NCBI GenBank assembly: GCA_003155565.1
Contig: PMDM01000163.1
Coordinates: forward strand, 14,212-23,146
Direction of reading: 5' to 3'
Source of the DNA: Methylococcaceae bacterium
GTDB lineage: Bacteria > Pseudomonadota > Gammaproteobacteria > Methylococcales > Methylomonadaceae
Length of the DNA: 8,935 bases
Positions within the stretch are counted from its first letter, which is position 1. Every line of letters starts with the position of its first letter. Shown here in pieces: positions 1 through 7,969 of this stretch. The notes below the pieces were generated by a model. The model worked only from the letters and a program-made list of their open reading frames with translations, had not been told where the DNA came from and made no database searches. Both the position numbers and the translations under genes were made by a program.

Positions 1-267
1 AATGTCATCCTCATCCAGAAGCTCAGATAATGCCATGACGGTTTTTTCAGTCAACTCGCCTGCGGGTACCATACACCAGATAATGCGGGGAGGTTGTAGT
101 ATGGCGACAAGCTCTTCTAACGAAGTCGCACCTTGTGCGCCTTCTTTTTTTAAGCTTTCCACGCTGGCACTATTGACATCAAAACCCACGCAGCTATGGC
201 CTCCCGCCATTAATCGTTTCACCATATTGGCACCCATCTTACCTAGACCGATCATTCCTAGCTGCAT
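1..267 (-). CDS. gnd: 6-phosphogluconate dehydrogenase, short NAD-type, N-terminal part
   Basis: Oxidatively decarboxylates 6-phosphogluconate to ribulose 5-phosphate in the cytoplasm; in a RuMP methylotroph this is a step of the cyclic formaldehyde-oxidation route. The 89 codons seen begin MQLGMIGLGKMGANMVKRLM, a Rossmann dinucleotide-binding motif (GLGKMG, residues 7-12) of the short YqeC/GntZ-like branch; the long Gnd proteins have a GMAVMG-type motif instead. The second beta strand ends VGFDVN with Asp at residue 30, the usual sign of NAD rather than NADP. LQPPRIIWCMVPAG (about 57-70) also matches the short family. The start is supported by AGAGGA at 272-277 (minus strand), with about five bases between GAGG and the ATG. 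The gene is cut by the window edge, so the catalytic domain is not visible. It is divergent from the hexose-phosphate mutarotase gene. Family assignment is firm; coenzyme preference is inferred. Confidence 0.9.
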   Translation of the reverse strand, partial: MQLGMIGLGKMGANMVKRLMAGGHSCVGFDVNSASVESLKKEGAQGATSLEELVAILQPPRIIWCMVPAGELTEKTVMALSELLDEDDI

Positions 268-311
268 TATTTCCTCTTTTGTTTAATGGTTAAATGGATT
301 GCTTCATATTG

Positions 312-335
312 GTGCAAGACATTGCCAGTATGCAC
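312..335. promoter_or_regulatory. Imperfect dyad in the divergent gnd/yeaD gap (candidate operator)
   Basis: GTGCA at 312-316 and TGCAC at 331-335 form an inverted repeat around a 14-base centre. It lies about 45-70 bases upstream of the gnd start and 130-155 bases upstream of the first yeaD start. The position suits a regulator of gnd or of both genes, but the arms are only five bases long and could be chance. No convincing -35/-10 pair was found for either gene. Near yeaD the AT-rich stretch around 443-453 is the best -10 candidate, and it is weak. Confidence 0.2.
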
Positions 336-467
336 TTAAATCGTTGTTTTTTAGGAAATGAAAACACTAATCTATTAACAACCCCTTAATAAAAATTGCA
401 GCAATATACATGCCGCATTTTTCAATGGCTGCTTACCTAACATTATAGGATAACTGGATTTGTTAAG

Positions 468-1433
468 ATGGATATTATGATTAAATTGCTGCATAGTTAT
501 TACAATAATCCCTCTAAAGATAAAAAGAGTATGAATATTGATCAGTTGAACAATGATTACAGGGTTGCAGATCAACTTAAGTTTGTCACGGGGAAGGGTG
601 GATTGCCCTTTATTGTCATCCGTAATCAAAGTGCTACGGCCCTGATTTCCTTGCATGGGGGACAAATAGTGTCTTATAAGCCCATAGCCGAAGAGGCCGA
701 TATGCTTTTTCTGAGCAGCAAATCATCATACGAAGATGACAAGGCTATCCGGGGAGGGATCCCGGTGTGTTGGCCCTGGTTTGGGCCTGATCCTAAAGGG
801 TTGCAGCGACCTAACCACGGCTTTGTACGAAGCCATTTGTGGAAAGTATTAAGCGCGGCAACGACAGACACCGAAACCAAGGTAAGCCTACAATTTATAG
901 AAAGCCAAAAAAAAGAAAAAACCTGGAAGCAACCTTTTACCCTGAAACTTGAATTTACCATCGGTAAAACCCTAGGTTTAGAAATGATTTCCCATAATAC
1001 GGGAGATAGCCCATTTTCGATCACCCAGGCATTCCATACTTATTTCCAAGTGGGGGACATCAATCAGGTTCAGGTTTTGGGGTTAGCCGGGTGCGCTTAT
1101 TTTGATAAATTAGACCAAGGCAAGGAAAAAACCCAAACAGGCGCAGTCACCATTGCCGAGGAGGTTGATCGTATTTACATGAATGTTGATAATCTATTGA
1201 CTGTTATTGATCCGGTTTTTAAGCGCCGGATTGAAATCGCATCGCAACATTGTAAAACCGGTGTGGTCTGGAATCCCTGGCAAAAAACCTCAAGAAAAAT
1301 GGCGGACTTGAATAATCAGGATTATAAGCATTTTGTCTGTGTTGAAACCGGCAATATAGCGTTTGACCTTATCAAAATTCCACCTGGAGGCGAACACAGT
1401 TTGCTTACGAATTTTAAAATCTTAAGGGACTAA
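468..1433 (+). CDS. yeaD: D-hexose-6-phosphate mutarotase (YeaD-like aldose 1-epimerase)
   Basis: Interconverts the alpha and beta anomers of hexose 6-phosphates, chiefly glucose 6-phosphate, in the cytoplasm. The 321-residue product has the galactose-mutarotase beta-sandwich signatures in order: HGGQIVSYKP (about 63-72), AIRGGIPVCWPWFGP (93-107), HGFVR (117-121), AFHTYFQVGDI (188-198), VWNPW (267-271) and FVCVETGN (289-296). By comparison with the family, His190 and Glu293 are the likely catalytic pair. E. coli YeaD is about 294 residues, and the first 21 residues here have no counterpart, so the ATG at 531 (giving 300 residues) is a serious alternative. None of the ATGs at 468, 477 or 531 has a good Shine-Dalgarno sequence. 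The divergent gnd fits a role in glucose-6-phosphate oxidation. An A8 run at 907-914 lies in the coding sequence. Confidence 0.9.
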   Translation: MDIMIKLLHSYYNNPSKDKKSMNIDQLNNDYRVADQLKFVTGKGGLPFIVIRNQSATALISLHGGQIVSYKPIAEEADMLFLSSKSSYEDDKAIRGGIPVCWPWFGPDPKGLQRPNHGFVRSHLWKVLSAATTDTETKVSLQFIESQKKEKTWKQPFTLKLEFTIGKTLGLEMISHNTGDSPFSITQAFHTYFQVGDINQVQVLGLAGCAYFDKLDQGKEKTQTGAVTIAEEVDRIYMNVDNLLTVIDPVFKRRIEIASQHCKTGVVWNPWQKTSRKMADLNNQDYKHFVCVETGNIAFDLIKIPPGGEHSLLTNFKILRD

Positions 1434-1439
1434 GGATGA

Positions 1440-1625
1440 TTAGGGCACACCCAAATATTAGACTCCATTCCCGCGCCTATGGAAAAACGCGTCGGGCTGT
1501 ACCGCTATCAACTCTTATTCCAGAGCAACAGATGCAGTGACCTGCAAAAATGCTTGGATGAACTTGATCCTAAAGCTTATGACAGGAGACAGCCCTTTGC
1601 GTACCAACATCAGGAGATTAGCTGA
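1440..1625 (+). pseudogene. priA: Decayed 3' end of priA (primosomal protein N')
   Basis: After the yeaD stop, the frame from 1440 to the TGA at 1623-1625 is open for 61 codons and reads as the extreme C-terminus of PriA. IPAPMEKRVGLYRYQLLFQS (1467-1526) matches the family pattern P-x-P-M-E-R-R-x-G-R-Y-R-x-Q-L-L-x-Q, with Leu where PriA has Arg after Gly. LQKCLDEL follows at the expected distance. The last residues (RRQPFAYQHQEIS) line up with the usual PriA ending VRWSLDVDPQ.. if several substitutions are allowed. The helicase body is absent: an in-frame TGA lies at 1437-1439, then yeaD begins directly upstream. The internal ATG at 1479 would give a 48-residue peptide with no evident ribosome-binding site. 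I read it as a relic of a duplicated or moved priA. The match is from memory of the family and was not aligned. Confidence 0.6.
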
Positions 1626-1633
1626 TTACATCT

Positions 1634-1641
1634 GCTAGAAT
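1634..1641 (+). promoter_or_regulatory. Candidate extended -10 promoter for the malic enzyme gene
   Basis: The motif at 1633-1641 reads TGCTAGAAT, an extended -10 (TG, one base, then TAGAAT, five of six matches to TATAAT). It is 30 bases upstream of the ATG at 1672, so transcription would start near 1648 and give a leader of about 25 bases. No recognisable -35 hexamer lies 16-18 bases upstream; that region is the end of the priA remnant. An extended -10 can work without a good -35. Confidence 0.4.
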
Positions 1642-1671
1642 ATAGGGCAATCTGGTAAGCCACAATAAAAG

Positions 1672-3996
1672 ATGATTGTTAGTATGACTACCCTCATAGA
1701 TCTGAATGAAGAAAAGCGACAACAATTACGGGAAGCGGCGCTTGAATACCACGAGTTTCCCCGTCCTGGAAAAATAAGCGTTACCCCGACCAAACAATTG
1801 TCTAATCAGCGCGACCTTTCCCTGGCTTATTCACCGGGCGTTGCGGCAGCTTGTGATGAAATCGTTGTTGATCCTGCCAATGTTTTCAAATATACGGCAC
1901 GCGGTAATCTGGTTGCGGTCATTACTAATGGCACGGCTGTCCTCGGCCTGGGAAATATTGGCCCTTTGGCTGCAAAACCGGTGATGGAAGGCAAGGCAGT
2001 ATTGTTTAAAAAATTTGCCGGAATCGATGTCTTTGACATTGAGATTAACGAATCTGATCCAGACAAATTATGTGATGTTATTGTTGCATTAGAGCCAACT
2101 TTTGGCGGTATCAATCTGGAAGATATTAAAGCCCCAGAGTGCTTTTATATAGAGCGCAAATTACGCGAACGCATGAAGATACCGGTATTTCATGACGATC
2201 AGCACGGTACTGCTATTATCGTGGGCGCTGCAATTCTAAATGGTTTAAAAGTGGTCGGTAAAGACATCAAGCAATGCAAACTGGTAGTGTCTGGCGCGGG
2301 TGCTGCGGCGTTAGCTTGCCTGGACTTGCTTGTCGATCTGGGATTCCCGATTGAGAATATTTATGTCACCGATTTGGCAGGTGTGGTCTATAAAGGCCGC
2401 ATTGAGTTGATGGATCCTGATAAAGCGCGTTTTGTGCAAGATACCAGTGCCCGAACATTAGCAGAAGTCATACCGAGCGCAGACGTTTTTTTGGGGTTGT
2501 CAGCTGGTGGCGTGCTGACTCAAGACATGGTCAAGCTGATGGCAGATCGGCCACTGGTGTTGGCATTAGCCAACCCGACACCGGAAATTATGCCCGAAGA
2601 AATCAAGGCTGTCCGTGATGATGCCATCATTGCCACTGGTCGCTCCGATTATCCCAATCAGGTCAATAATGTATTATGTTTTCCATACATTTTTCGGGGC
2701 GCACTCGATTGCGGCGCCACAACCATTAACCGGGAAATGGAAATCGCTGCCGTTTACGCAATTGCTGATCTGGCTCAAGCGGAACAGTCGGACATTGTTG
2801 CCAGTACCTATAACATCACTAACTTATCGTTTGGCCCTGACTACCTCATTCCCATGCCGTTCGATCCACGCCTGATGACAAAAATCGCTCCAGCAATCGC
2901 CAAGGCAGCCGAAAAGTCTGGTGTTGCCATACGTCCGATTCAGGATATGCAAGGCTACATCGACCGGTTACAGCAATTTGTATATCACAGCGGCACATTC
3001 ATGAAGCCGGTCTTCCAGATTGCTAAAAATACACCCGCTGGCAACAAACGCATTGTGTTTGCTGAGGGCGAAGAAGAGCGCGTCCTGCGTGCCGTACAGA
3101 TATTGGTCGATGAAAATATCGCCCAGCCCATTTTGATTGGTCGCCCGACTGTATTGCAGCGTCGGATTGAAAAATTTGGTTTGCGTATCAAGCCCGATGT
3201 CGATTTTCAGGTTGTTAATCCGGAATATGATGAGCGTTACCGGGATTTCTGGCAGACATATCTTGGAATGACGATTCGTAAAGGCGTTAGCGAGCAATAT
3301 GCCAAGCTGGAAATGCGTCGCCGCCATACCTTGATCGGTGCAATGCTGATCCATAAAGGTTATGCCGAGGGCATGATTTGCGGGCTTTTTGGTACGACTG
3401 CCTTGCATTTGCATTACATCGACCAAGTTCTGGGCAAGCGTGCTGGCGTTAACGTTTACGCTGCGATGAATGGCCTAATTTTACCTGATCGCCAAATCGT
3501 GTTGGTCGATACTCATGTCAATGAAAATCCGACCGCCGAGCAGCTTGCCGAAATCACAATTTTAGCAGCTGCCCAGATGCGTCGTTTTGGCTTGGTTCCA
3601 CGGGTGGCATTACTATCACATTCCAACTTCGGCACCAGCAACAGTGAATCCGCCCAAAAAATGCGTGCCGCTCTGGCAATCATCCAGGGAAAAGCACCCG
3701 ACCTGGAAGTCGAAGGTGAAATTCATGGTGATACAGCGCTTGACTATAATTTGCTGAAAAAAACCATGCCGGATTCGAAGTTGAAGGGAAGTGCCAATTT
3801 ACTGGTTTTGCCTACTATCGATGCCGCCAATATCGCTTACAACCTGCTCAAGACCGCCGCTGGCAACGGTGTTGCAATCGGGCCTGTACTCCTTGGCTGT
3901 AGTAGGCCAGTCCACATTCTTACCCCCTCCGCTACAGTACGGCGTATTGTTAACATGGCAGCCTTGTGCGTAGTGGATGCGGCGGAGAAGCAATAA
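1672..3996 (+). CDS. maeB: Malic enzyme with C-terminal phosphotransacetylase-like domain (MaeB type)
   Basis: Oxidatively decarboxylates L-malate to pyruvate with reduction of NAD(P), linking C4 acids to the C3 pool in the cytoplasm. The 774 residues match the MaeB architecture (E. coli about 759). The malic domain (about 20-190) carries LAYSPGVA with the probable catalytic Tyr53, [15 protein letters not shown] with the conserved lysines 113-114, and the metal-site motif HDDQHGTA (174-181). The nucleotide-binding domain has GAGAAALA (208-215). A phosphotransacetylase-like domain runs from about 445 to the end ([42 protein letters not shown]); in MaeB relatives it is regulatory, sensing acetyl-CoA. 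Residues 234-236 are D-L-A where E. coli NADP-specific MaeB has D-S-K, so NAD use is possible. The ATG at 1684 (770 residues) is an alternative start; neither has a clear Shine-Dalgarno. The gene stands alone and converges on the minus-strand operon. Confidence 0.95.
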   Translation: MIVSMTTLIDLNEEKRQQLREAALEYHEFPRPGKISVTPTKQLSNQRDLSLAYSPGVAAACDEIVVDPANVFKYTARGNLVAVITNGTAVLGLGNIGPLAAKPVMEGKAVLFKKFAGIDVFDIEINESDPDKLCDVIVALEPTFGGINLEDIKAPECFYIERKLRERMKIPVFHDDQHGTAIIVGAAILNGLKVVGKDIKQCKLVVSGAGAAALACLDLLVDLGFPIENIYVTDLAGVVYKGRIELMDPDKARFVQDTSARTLAEVIPSADVFLGLSAGGVLTQDMVKLMADRPLVLALANPTPEIMPEEIKAVRDDAIIATGRSDYPNQVNNVLCFPYIFRGALDCGATTINREMEIAAVYAIADLAQAEQSDIVASTYNITNLSFGPDYLIPMPFDPRLMTKIAPAIAKAAEKSGVAIRPIQDMQGYIDRLQQFVYHSGTFMKPVFQIAKNTPAGNKRIVFAEGEEERVLRAVQILVDENIAQPILIGRPTVLQRRIEKFGLRIKPDVDFQVVNPEYDERYRDFWQTYLGMTIRKGVSEQYAKLEMRRRHTLIGAMLIHKGYAEGMICGLFGTTALHLHYIDQVLGKRAGVNVYAAMNGLILPDRQIVLVDTHVNENPTAEQLAEITILAAAQMRRFGLVPRVALLSHSNFGTSNSESAQKMRAALAIIQGKAPDLEVEGEIHGDTALDYNLLKKTMPDSKLKGSANLLVLPTIDAANIAYNLLKTAAGNGVAIGPVLLGCSRPVHILTPSATVRRIVNMAALCVVDAAEKQ

Positions 3997-4140
3997 TCGT
4001 TGATTGTTAATTGTATTTAATCGACGAAATCGATATGAAGGATTTTGTGTTTTTGATGCAAAGAAAGTGAAATAGCTCAATTAACTCAAAGCAGTGATAA
4101 TGTATTAGGATTGGTATAACCACATATGTATTTTTAGAAA

Positions 4141-6729
4141 TTAGCTTAAGCTTGTTCGTATCAATTCAACTAACTGATATTCTTCGATGGGTTTGGTTAA
4201 GTAGATGTCAAAACCGGCACTGAGTGCTTCGTTTATTTTGTCGTCATCAGCATATGCACTGACAGCGACAACCTTGAATTTTAGCCGTAGTCTGCGAATC
4301 TTGTTTACCAATTCCAAGCCATTCATGATCGGCATATTGATGTCTATCAAGGCAAGGTCGTAATTTTTTTGCTGGATCAATGCCAGGGCTTCTTGCCCGT
4401 CCACTGCAGAATCAACCTTGCAACCTAGTTGTTCCAGCATACTGACCAAAAACAGCAGATTGATTTCGCTATCATCAACAACTAAGACATACACTTCATT
4501 AAATTTGGCACCAGTGCTATGCGAATGAGGCATCGCTTTAGATTGATTTTTTACGCTGACCGGTAAAGGCAATGCAACTGAAAAAACACTGCCAACGCCC
4601 GGTTGACTGCTAACGGTCAATTTGCCATCCATCAAGTTCACAAGTTCTTTGGTAATGGATAAGCCCAGGCCTATGCCCTCACGGGTAAAATTGTTGACGC
4701 TTATCTGTACAAAAGGCGAAAAAATACGCTCCAAATCGTTTTGGGCGATTCCACAACCGGTATCTGTAACAGTTATTTTAAGCATATCATCATGATAGGA
4801 TGCGGTCACCTCCACGCTACCTTTGGTAGTGTATTTGACGGCGTTATCAATTAAATTAACCAGTATTTGCCGGATGCGTTTCTCGTCACCAAGAAAATTT
4901 TGGGCTAAACAGGTGTTTTTTGTAATGAGCTTCAAACCCTTTTCATCTGCCCTGAGTTTACAAATATGAATGCTGTCGGTTAACAATTGAGCAAAGTTAA
5001 AGTCGACGGCTTCCACGCTTATTTGTTGGGATTCTATGGCCGAAATATCGAGAATTTCGTTAATAAGCTTTAGCAGGTTATCACTGCATTGCCTAATAAT
5101 GCCGATCTGTTTTTTATCCTCAACAGACATGGAAGGCTTTTTTTCCAAGAGTTGGGCAAAGCCGGAAATACCATTTAGTGGGGTTCTTAGCTCATGACTG
5201 ATTTTAGCCAGAAATTGGTTCTTGGTTTGATTGGCTAATTCTGCGGATATTTTTGTTTGCGTCAATATATTGGTGCGTTCTTCAATGATGGCTTCGGTAC
5301 GAAAATATCGCCCGGTCAGGTGTAACAGGACAATACCCAGTATGCCGGTAAACCAAAGTCCACTGAACATAATCCACTCAATAGGCCGATGTGATGCGGT
5401 TTTTTCTTTGCTCCAATCATGATAGAAGCTTAATAGCCAAGTTTGGTCTGCTGCCTGGATAGGGATTGTTTGATAAGGCGTATAATCCAAGTTGCCAATA
5501 TTTGTGTAGATGGTTTTTGCATCAGTCATTTTCCCATTAGGCGCAGCACTCTGGGATGCGCTGATAGTCATCAAACAATTATTCGTATTTAGGGCATGGA
5601 TCGCTTGATGAATTAAGCCCTCCATAGACACCGTCGCAATAATTACACCTAGAGCTTTCTTTTTCTGGTTTAAATCTTTGACGACAGGGATAAGCAATTT
5701 AAAGTTGTTTTTTTCGGGAATCAGGAATTCGGACTGGAATAACGAAGAACTATTCAGGAGTTTCTTCCTGAGATCAGGGGGAATCACTTGCAAGGCTTCC
5801 GGCTGATGTTGTGCCTGCTCGTTAAGCCCTGTAATAGGTTGGGTTTTTTCTGTTGTGTTTTCAGTGAAATTAATCCAGTTGATTGATTTAATTTCATCAA
5901 ATGAAATGTACGCTTGCTTGCTTAATAATGAAAATTCTTGGGGCTCTATTAGCTGCGAACCCAACAAAAAATTCCTAAGCGAATGCAACGAATACAAATC
6001 CATCTGGATTCTGTTCTTTAATGCTTGGGATAAGGTGATTGTTTTTTCTTTTAATTGTTCAGTATATTGCTGGCGGTCAACATTACTCAGATAAAAAAAC
6101 AGTGCAATAACCAAGGCTAACGTCAACATAATTGGCAAACCAACCGTTGCCCGGCGACGATACCAGATGTCTTGCGGCTCAGCAAAAAATATCAGGATCA
6201 ACGGCGTGAAAATCAATACGCCCAATATGTCGCTCACCCACCAATTAAGCCAGGCAAGTGGTACATCCGCCAGGGTAATAATATCCAAACCGTGCATTAC
6301 CGAAATGCTGATAGTCGCAGATAGCAGACAGCTTAGCGGCCCGCCCAACAACATAAAGAGGATGATGCGCCTACCTTCCACAAGCGGGTTTGGAAAGCCA
6401 ATCATTCTGCGAATTAAGCTGGCTCCAATAAGCGCAGATAGAGTTGATCCTATTGTGCTAGCGGAATAGAGCGGTAAAAATTCTGGGTTAAAATCGAAAG
6501 CCCAGGCGTTAACACAGAAGCTTCCTATAACTACACCAAGTAAAATACGATTACCAAGCAGTAAGGTCGCCGCCAACGCCACGCCTGTTGCCGGCATAAG
6601 AATTTCTACCGGATCGGCAGGTATCCTAAGCAGCAAACCCAATAAGCCAAAAACGAAATATACACCCGCTACAACGCCAATAAGGATGAGCGTTTTTCCA
6701 AATTGAGTAAGTGGCGAGCTGTACGGCAT
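4141..6729 (-). CDS. Membrane-bound hybrid sensor histidine kinase (MASE1-CHASE-HisKA-HATPase-REC)
   Basis: An 862-residue two-component sensor. Residues about 12-215 form a MASE1-type block of roughly seven or eight membrane helices, with ILMPATGVALAATLLLG near 43-59. Residues 216-449 are a CHASE-like extracytoplasmic sensor region, closed by a helix at about 450-472. HisKA follows, with phospho-acceptor His512 in SHELRTPLNG. HATPase_c has Asn629 in the N box (LVNLIDNAVKY), Asp656 in DTGCG and the GIGLGL box at 685-690. The C-terminal receiver domain (about 746-861) has the acidic pair Asp752-Asp753, phospho-acceptor Asp796 in LIDINMP, Ser824 and Lys846. All catalytic residues are present, so the protein should be active; an Hpt protein and an output regulator must be elsewhere. 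The chosen ATG (6727-6729) shares one base with the mfnB stop (TGATG), implying translational coupling. An in-frame ATG at 6810 would add 27 residues inside mfnB. The ligand is unknown. Confidence 0.93.
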   Translation of the reverse strand: MPYSSPLTQFGKTLILIGVVAGVYFVFGLLGLLLRIPADPVEILMPATGVALAATLLLGNRILLGVVIGSFCVNAWAFDFNPEFLPLYSASTIGSTLSALIGASLIRRMIGFPNPLVEGRRIILFMLLGGPLSCLLSATISISVMHGLDIITLADVPLAWLNWWVSDILGVLIFTPLILIFFAEPQDIWYRRRATVGLPIMLTLALVIALFFYLSNVDRQQYTEQLKEKTITLSQALKNRIQMDLYSLHSLRNFLLGSQLIEPQEFSLLSKQAYISFDEIKSINWINFTENTTEKTQPITGLNEQAQHQPEALQVIPPDLRKKLLNSSSLFQSEFLIPEKNNFKLLIPVVKDLNQKKKALGVIIATVSMEGLIHQAIHALNTNNCLMTISASQSAAPNGKMTDAKTIYTNIGNLDYTPYQTIPIQAADQTWLLSFYHDWSKEKTASHRPIEWIMFSGLWFTGILGIVLLHLTGRYFRTEAIIEERTNILTQTKISAELANQTKNQFLAKISHELRTPLNGISGFAQLLEKKPSMSVEDKKQIGIIRQCSDNLLKLINEILDISAIESQQISVEAVDFNFAQLLTDSIHICKLRADEKGLKLITKNTCLAQNFLGDEKRIRQILVNLIDNAVKYTTKGSVEVTASYHDDMLKITVTDTGCGIAQNDLERIFSPFVQISVNNFTREGIGLGLSITKELVNLMDGKLTVSSQPGVGSVFSVALPLPVSVKNQSKAMPHSHSTGAKFNEVYVLVVDDSEINLLFLVSMLEQLGCKVDSAVDGQEALALIQQKNYDLALIDINMPIMNGLELVNKIRRLRLKFKVVAVSAYADDDKINEALSAGFDIYLTKPIEEYQLVELIRTSLS

Positions 6730-7409
6730 CAGCAAGAAACGGCGATAGTTTGTTTGATGGCCTGGACAGACTGCACATTTAACCGCCCTACCCTTCGGTG
6801 TTGAGCGCATAAAGCACCCCTGAAACCTAGATAGTCGGGTTGATAAGGTAGCAGTATGGGAATATCTTCAAGTGTCAATGAACCTGCAAGGCCGCAGATT
6901 GCGCGACTGGATTTTACGTGGTTAACAAATCGTTCAATCTCGCTCTTAGCCATCATTCCGGTCAATGAGCCTTTGGTTTTATCTTGCGTATCCAACATGA
7001 CTCCCTTGAAACCTGCTGCTGTTAGACTATTTATTAAGCTGAAATCGGGATTAGTGTCTGCAAATAAGACGGCAATCAAGTTAACGTGATGTGCTAAGTT
7101 CGCCAACTTCTCGATGACCTGATCTTGATTTTCGCTAAGGAAAAAACCGACTTTGATATAGTTAACTCCCGTTTCAGCCATCTCTTTTATGGCATTAAAA
7201 ATGAGTTCCGGCTGCATGGGTAAGTCGCCTATTGTTGCGCTAGTCAGGCATTGTTCATTCACAGCTACGACACAACTTTTTACCAATTTAATATCCAGCG
7301 CCCCCAAAGAACCTAATGCGGGCTCTTTCAGGTCGATAATATCGACGTTTTCGGCCAGAACCAGTCTGGCCTCTTCCAAACTATTAACACTGGCGAGCAT
7401 TCCGGTCAT
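6729..7409 (-). CDS. mfnB: (5-formylfuran-3-yl)methyl phosphate synthase (MfnB)
   Basis: Condenses two molecules of glyceraldehyde 3-phosphate to 4-(hydroxymethyl)-2-furancarboxaldehyde phosphate, the first committed intermediate of methanofuran biosynthesis. In methylotrophic bacteria a methanofuran analogue serves the formyltransferase/hydrolase complex. The 226-residue TIM-barrel protein (DUF556) keeps residues known from the archaeal enzyme: Schiff-base Lys28 in DIIDLKEPALGSLGA, Lys86 in YIKVGFF, and Asp140 and Lys144 in MLDTQDKTKGSLTG. YLGFRGALCAQHRR (193-206) is the family's C-terminal motif. Its ATG overlaps the upstream DUF447 stop as ATGA. AAGGA lies about 11 bases upstream, so 7409 is preferred over the ATG at 7400. 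Its own stop overlaps the kinase start. Family and role are well supported; exact use of the product in this organism is inferred from context. Confidence 0.93.
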   Translation of the reverse strand: MTGMLASVNSLEEARLVLAENVDIIDLKEPALGSLGALDIKLVKSCVVAVNEQCLTSATIGDLPMQPELIFNAIKEMAETGVNYIKVGFFLSENQDQVIEKLANLAHHVNLIAVLFADTNPDFSLINSLTAAGFKGVMLDTQDKTKGSLTGMMAKSEIERFVNHVKSSRAICGLAGSLTLEDIPILLPYQPDYLGFRGALCAQHRRVGRLNVQSVQAIKQTIAVSC

Positions 7410-7969
7410 GCGACGGTTTTTCCTTTGAAGTTTTCAAGCACTTCCATTATCCATCCCCACGCTTCCAACTCACGTTCTCCTGCGGTTTTTTCCAGGCCAA
7501 TGCGCAAGTATTCAATTTCCGATTCTATTTTTTGTAATGGCAATAGTTCCAGTCGGCTGATTAAAATCGCCGCTTCCAATACTGCAAACTGGGCGCGGTT
7601 GAAACCCTTGAAAGGCGCGTGGATAGCAGTATGCACGGTTTTACAGAACAGTTTTGGACGAGTAGCATTTTCCTCAATCCTTTCAATCTCTACTTCAGAA
7701 TGCGCCAAAGCACATTCCAAAACTTTACCTGAGATTTCTTGCGCGGGACTTAACGGCCAATCCCGCCGACCAGTCAGACATCCAGCAAATACCCGCACAT
7801 CATCGCAATAGTTGATTACGCCAACTTTGGTTTCCAAAAAATTGTTCAGCGTGGTGGAAGGACGAAATGGCAGGATAATGAAGCTATCGCCTTCCACATG
7901 GATGCCCATCGGAGCAATGTGAACGACCCCCTCGCTATTTTGGGTGGTGACTATGGTTTCCAGTATCAT
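7406..7969 (-). CDS. DUF447 family protein (flavin-reductase-like fold), H4MPT-linked
   Basis: The 187-residue protein belongs to the DUF447 family, shared by archaea with tetrahydromethanopterin and by bacteria using the same cofactor. The family has an FMN-binding split-barrel-like fold but no settled reaction. Supporting motifs are ETIVTTQNSEGVVHIAPMGI (4-23), the run FRPSTTLNNF..GVINYCDDVRVFAG (35-63) that typifies the family, and a C-terminal helical part with FKGFNRAQFAVLEAAI (120-135) and a Glu-rich end. There is no signal peptide or membrane helix, so it is cytoplasmic. It starts inside the end of the DHPS-like gene and ends inside the start of mfnB, each by a four-base ATGA overlap. 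This places it firmly in the pterin/methanofuran cofactor pathway. It has no good Shine-Dalgarno of its own. A specific enzymatic function should not be assigned. Confidence 0.85.
   Translation of the reverse strand: MILETIVTTQNSEGVVHIAPMGIHVEGDSFIILPFRPSTTLNNFLETKVGVINYCDDVRVFAGCLTGRRDWPLSPAQEISGKVLECALAHSEVEIERIEENATRPKLFCKTVHTAIHAPFKGFNRAQFAVLEAAILISRLELLPLQKIESEIEYLRIGLEKTAGERELEAWGWIMEVLENFKGKTVA

Noticed and set aside
310..327. Sigma-54-like motifs on both strands (plus strand TGGTGC..TTGC at 310-325; minus strand TGGCAATGTCTTGCA at 313-327)
   Set aside because: The GG-to-GC spacing is 11 bases on the plus strand and 9 on the minus strand; functional sigma-54 promoters need 10.
375..1024. 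Minus-strand open frames at 375-665 and 674-1024
   Set aside because: They overlap the mutarotase coding sequence, match no family and have no supporting start signals.
2968..3426. A 152-codon minus-strand open frame inside the malic enzyme gene
   Set aside because: It is antisense to the conserved phosphotransacetylase-like domain and has no recognisable domain.
3997..4035. Possible terminator hairpins after the malic enzyme gene (3997-4005 pairing with 4019-4027; ATCGA/TCGAT at about 4020-4034)
   Set aside because: The stems are AT-rich or only five base pairs, the first has a 13-base loop, neither is followed by a T tract, and the two are mutually exclusive. The rest of the 3997-4140 convergent gap shows nothing recognisable.
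4121..4136. ACATATGT palindrome followed by a T run near the end of the kinase gene
   Set aside because: It has four base pairs per arm and no loop, so it is not a plausible terminator stem.
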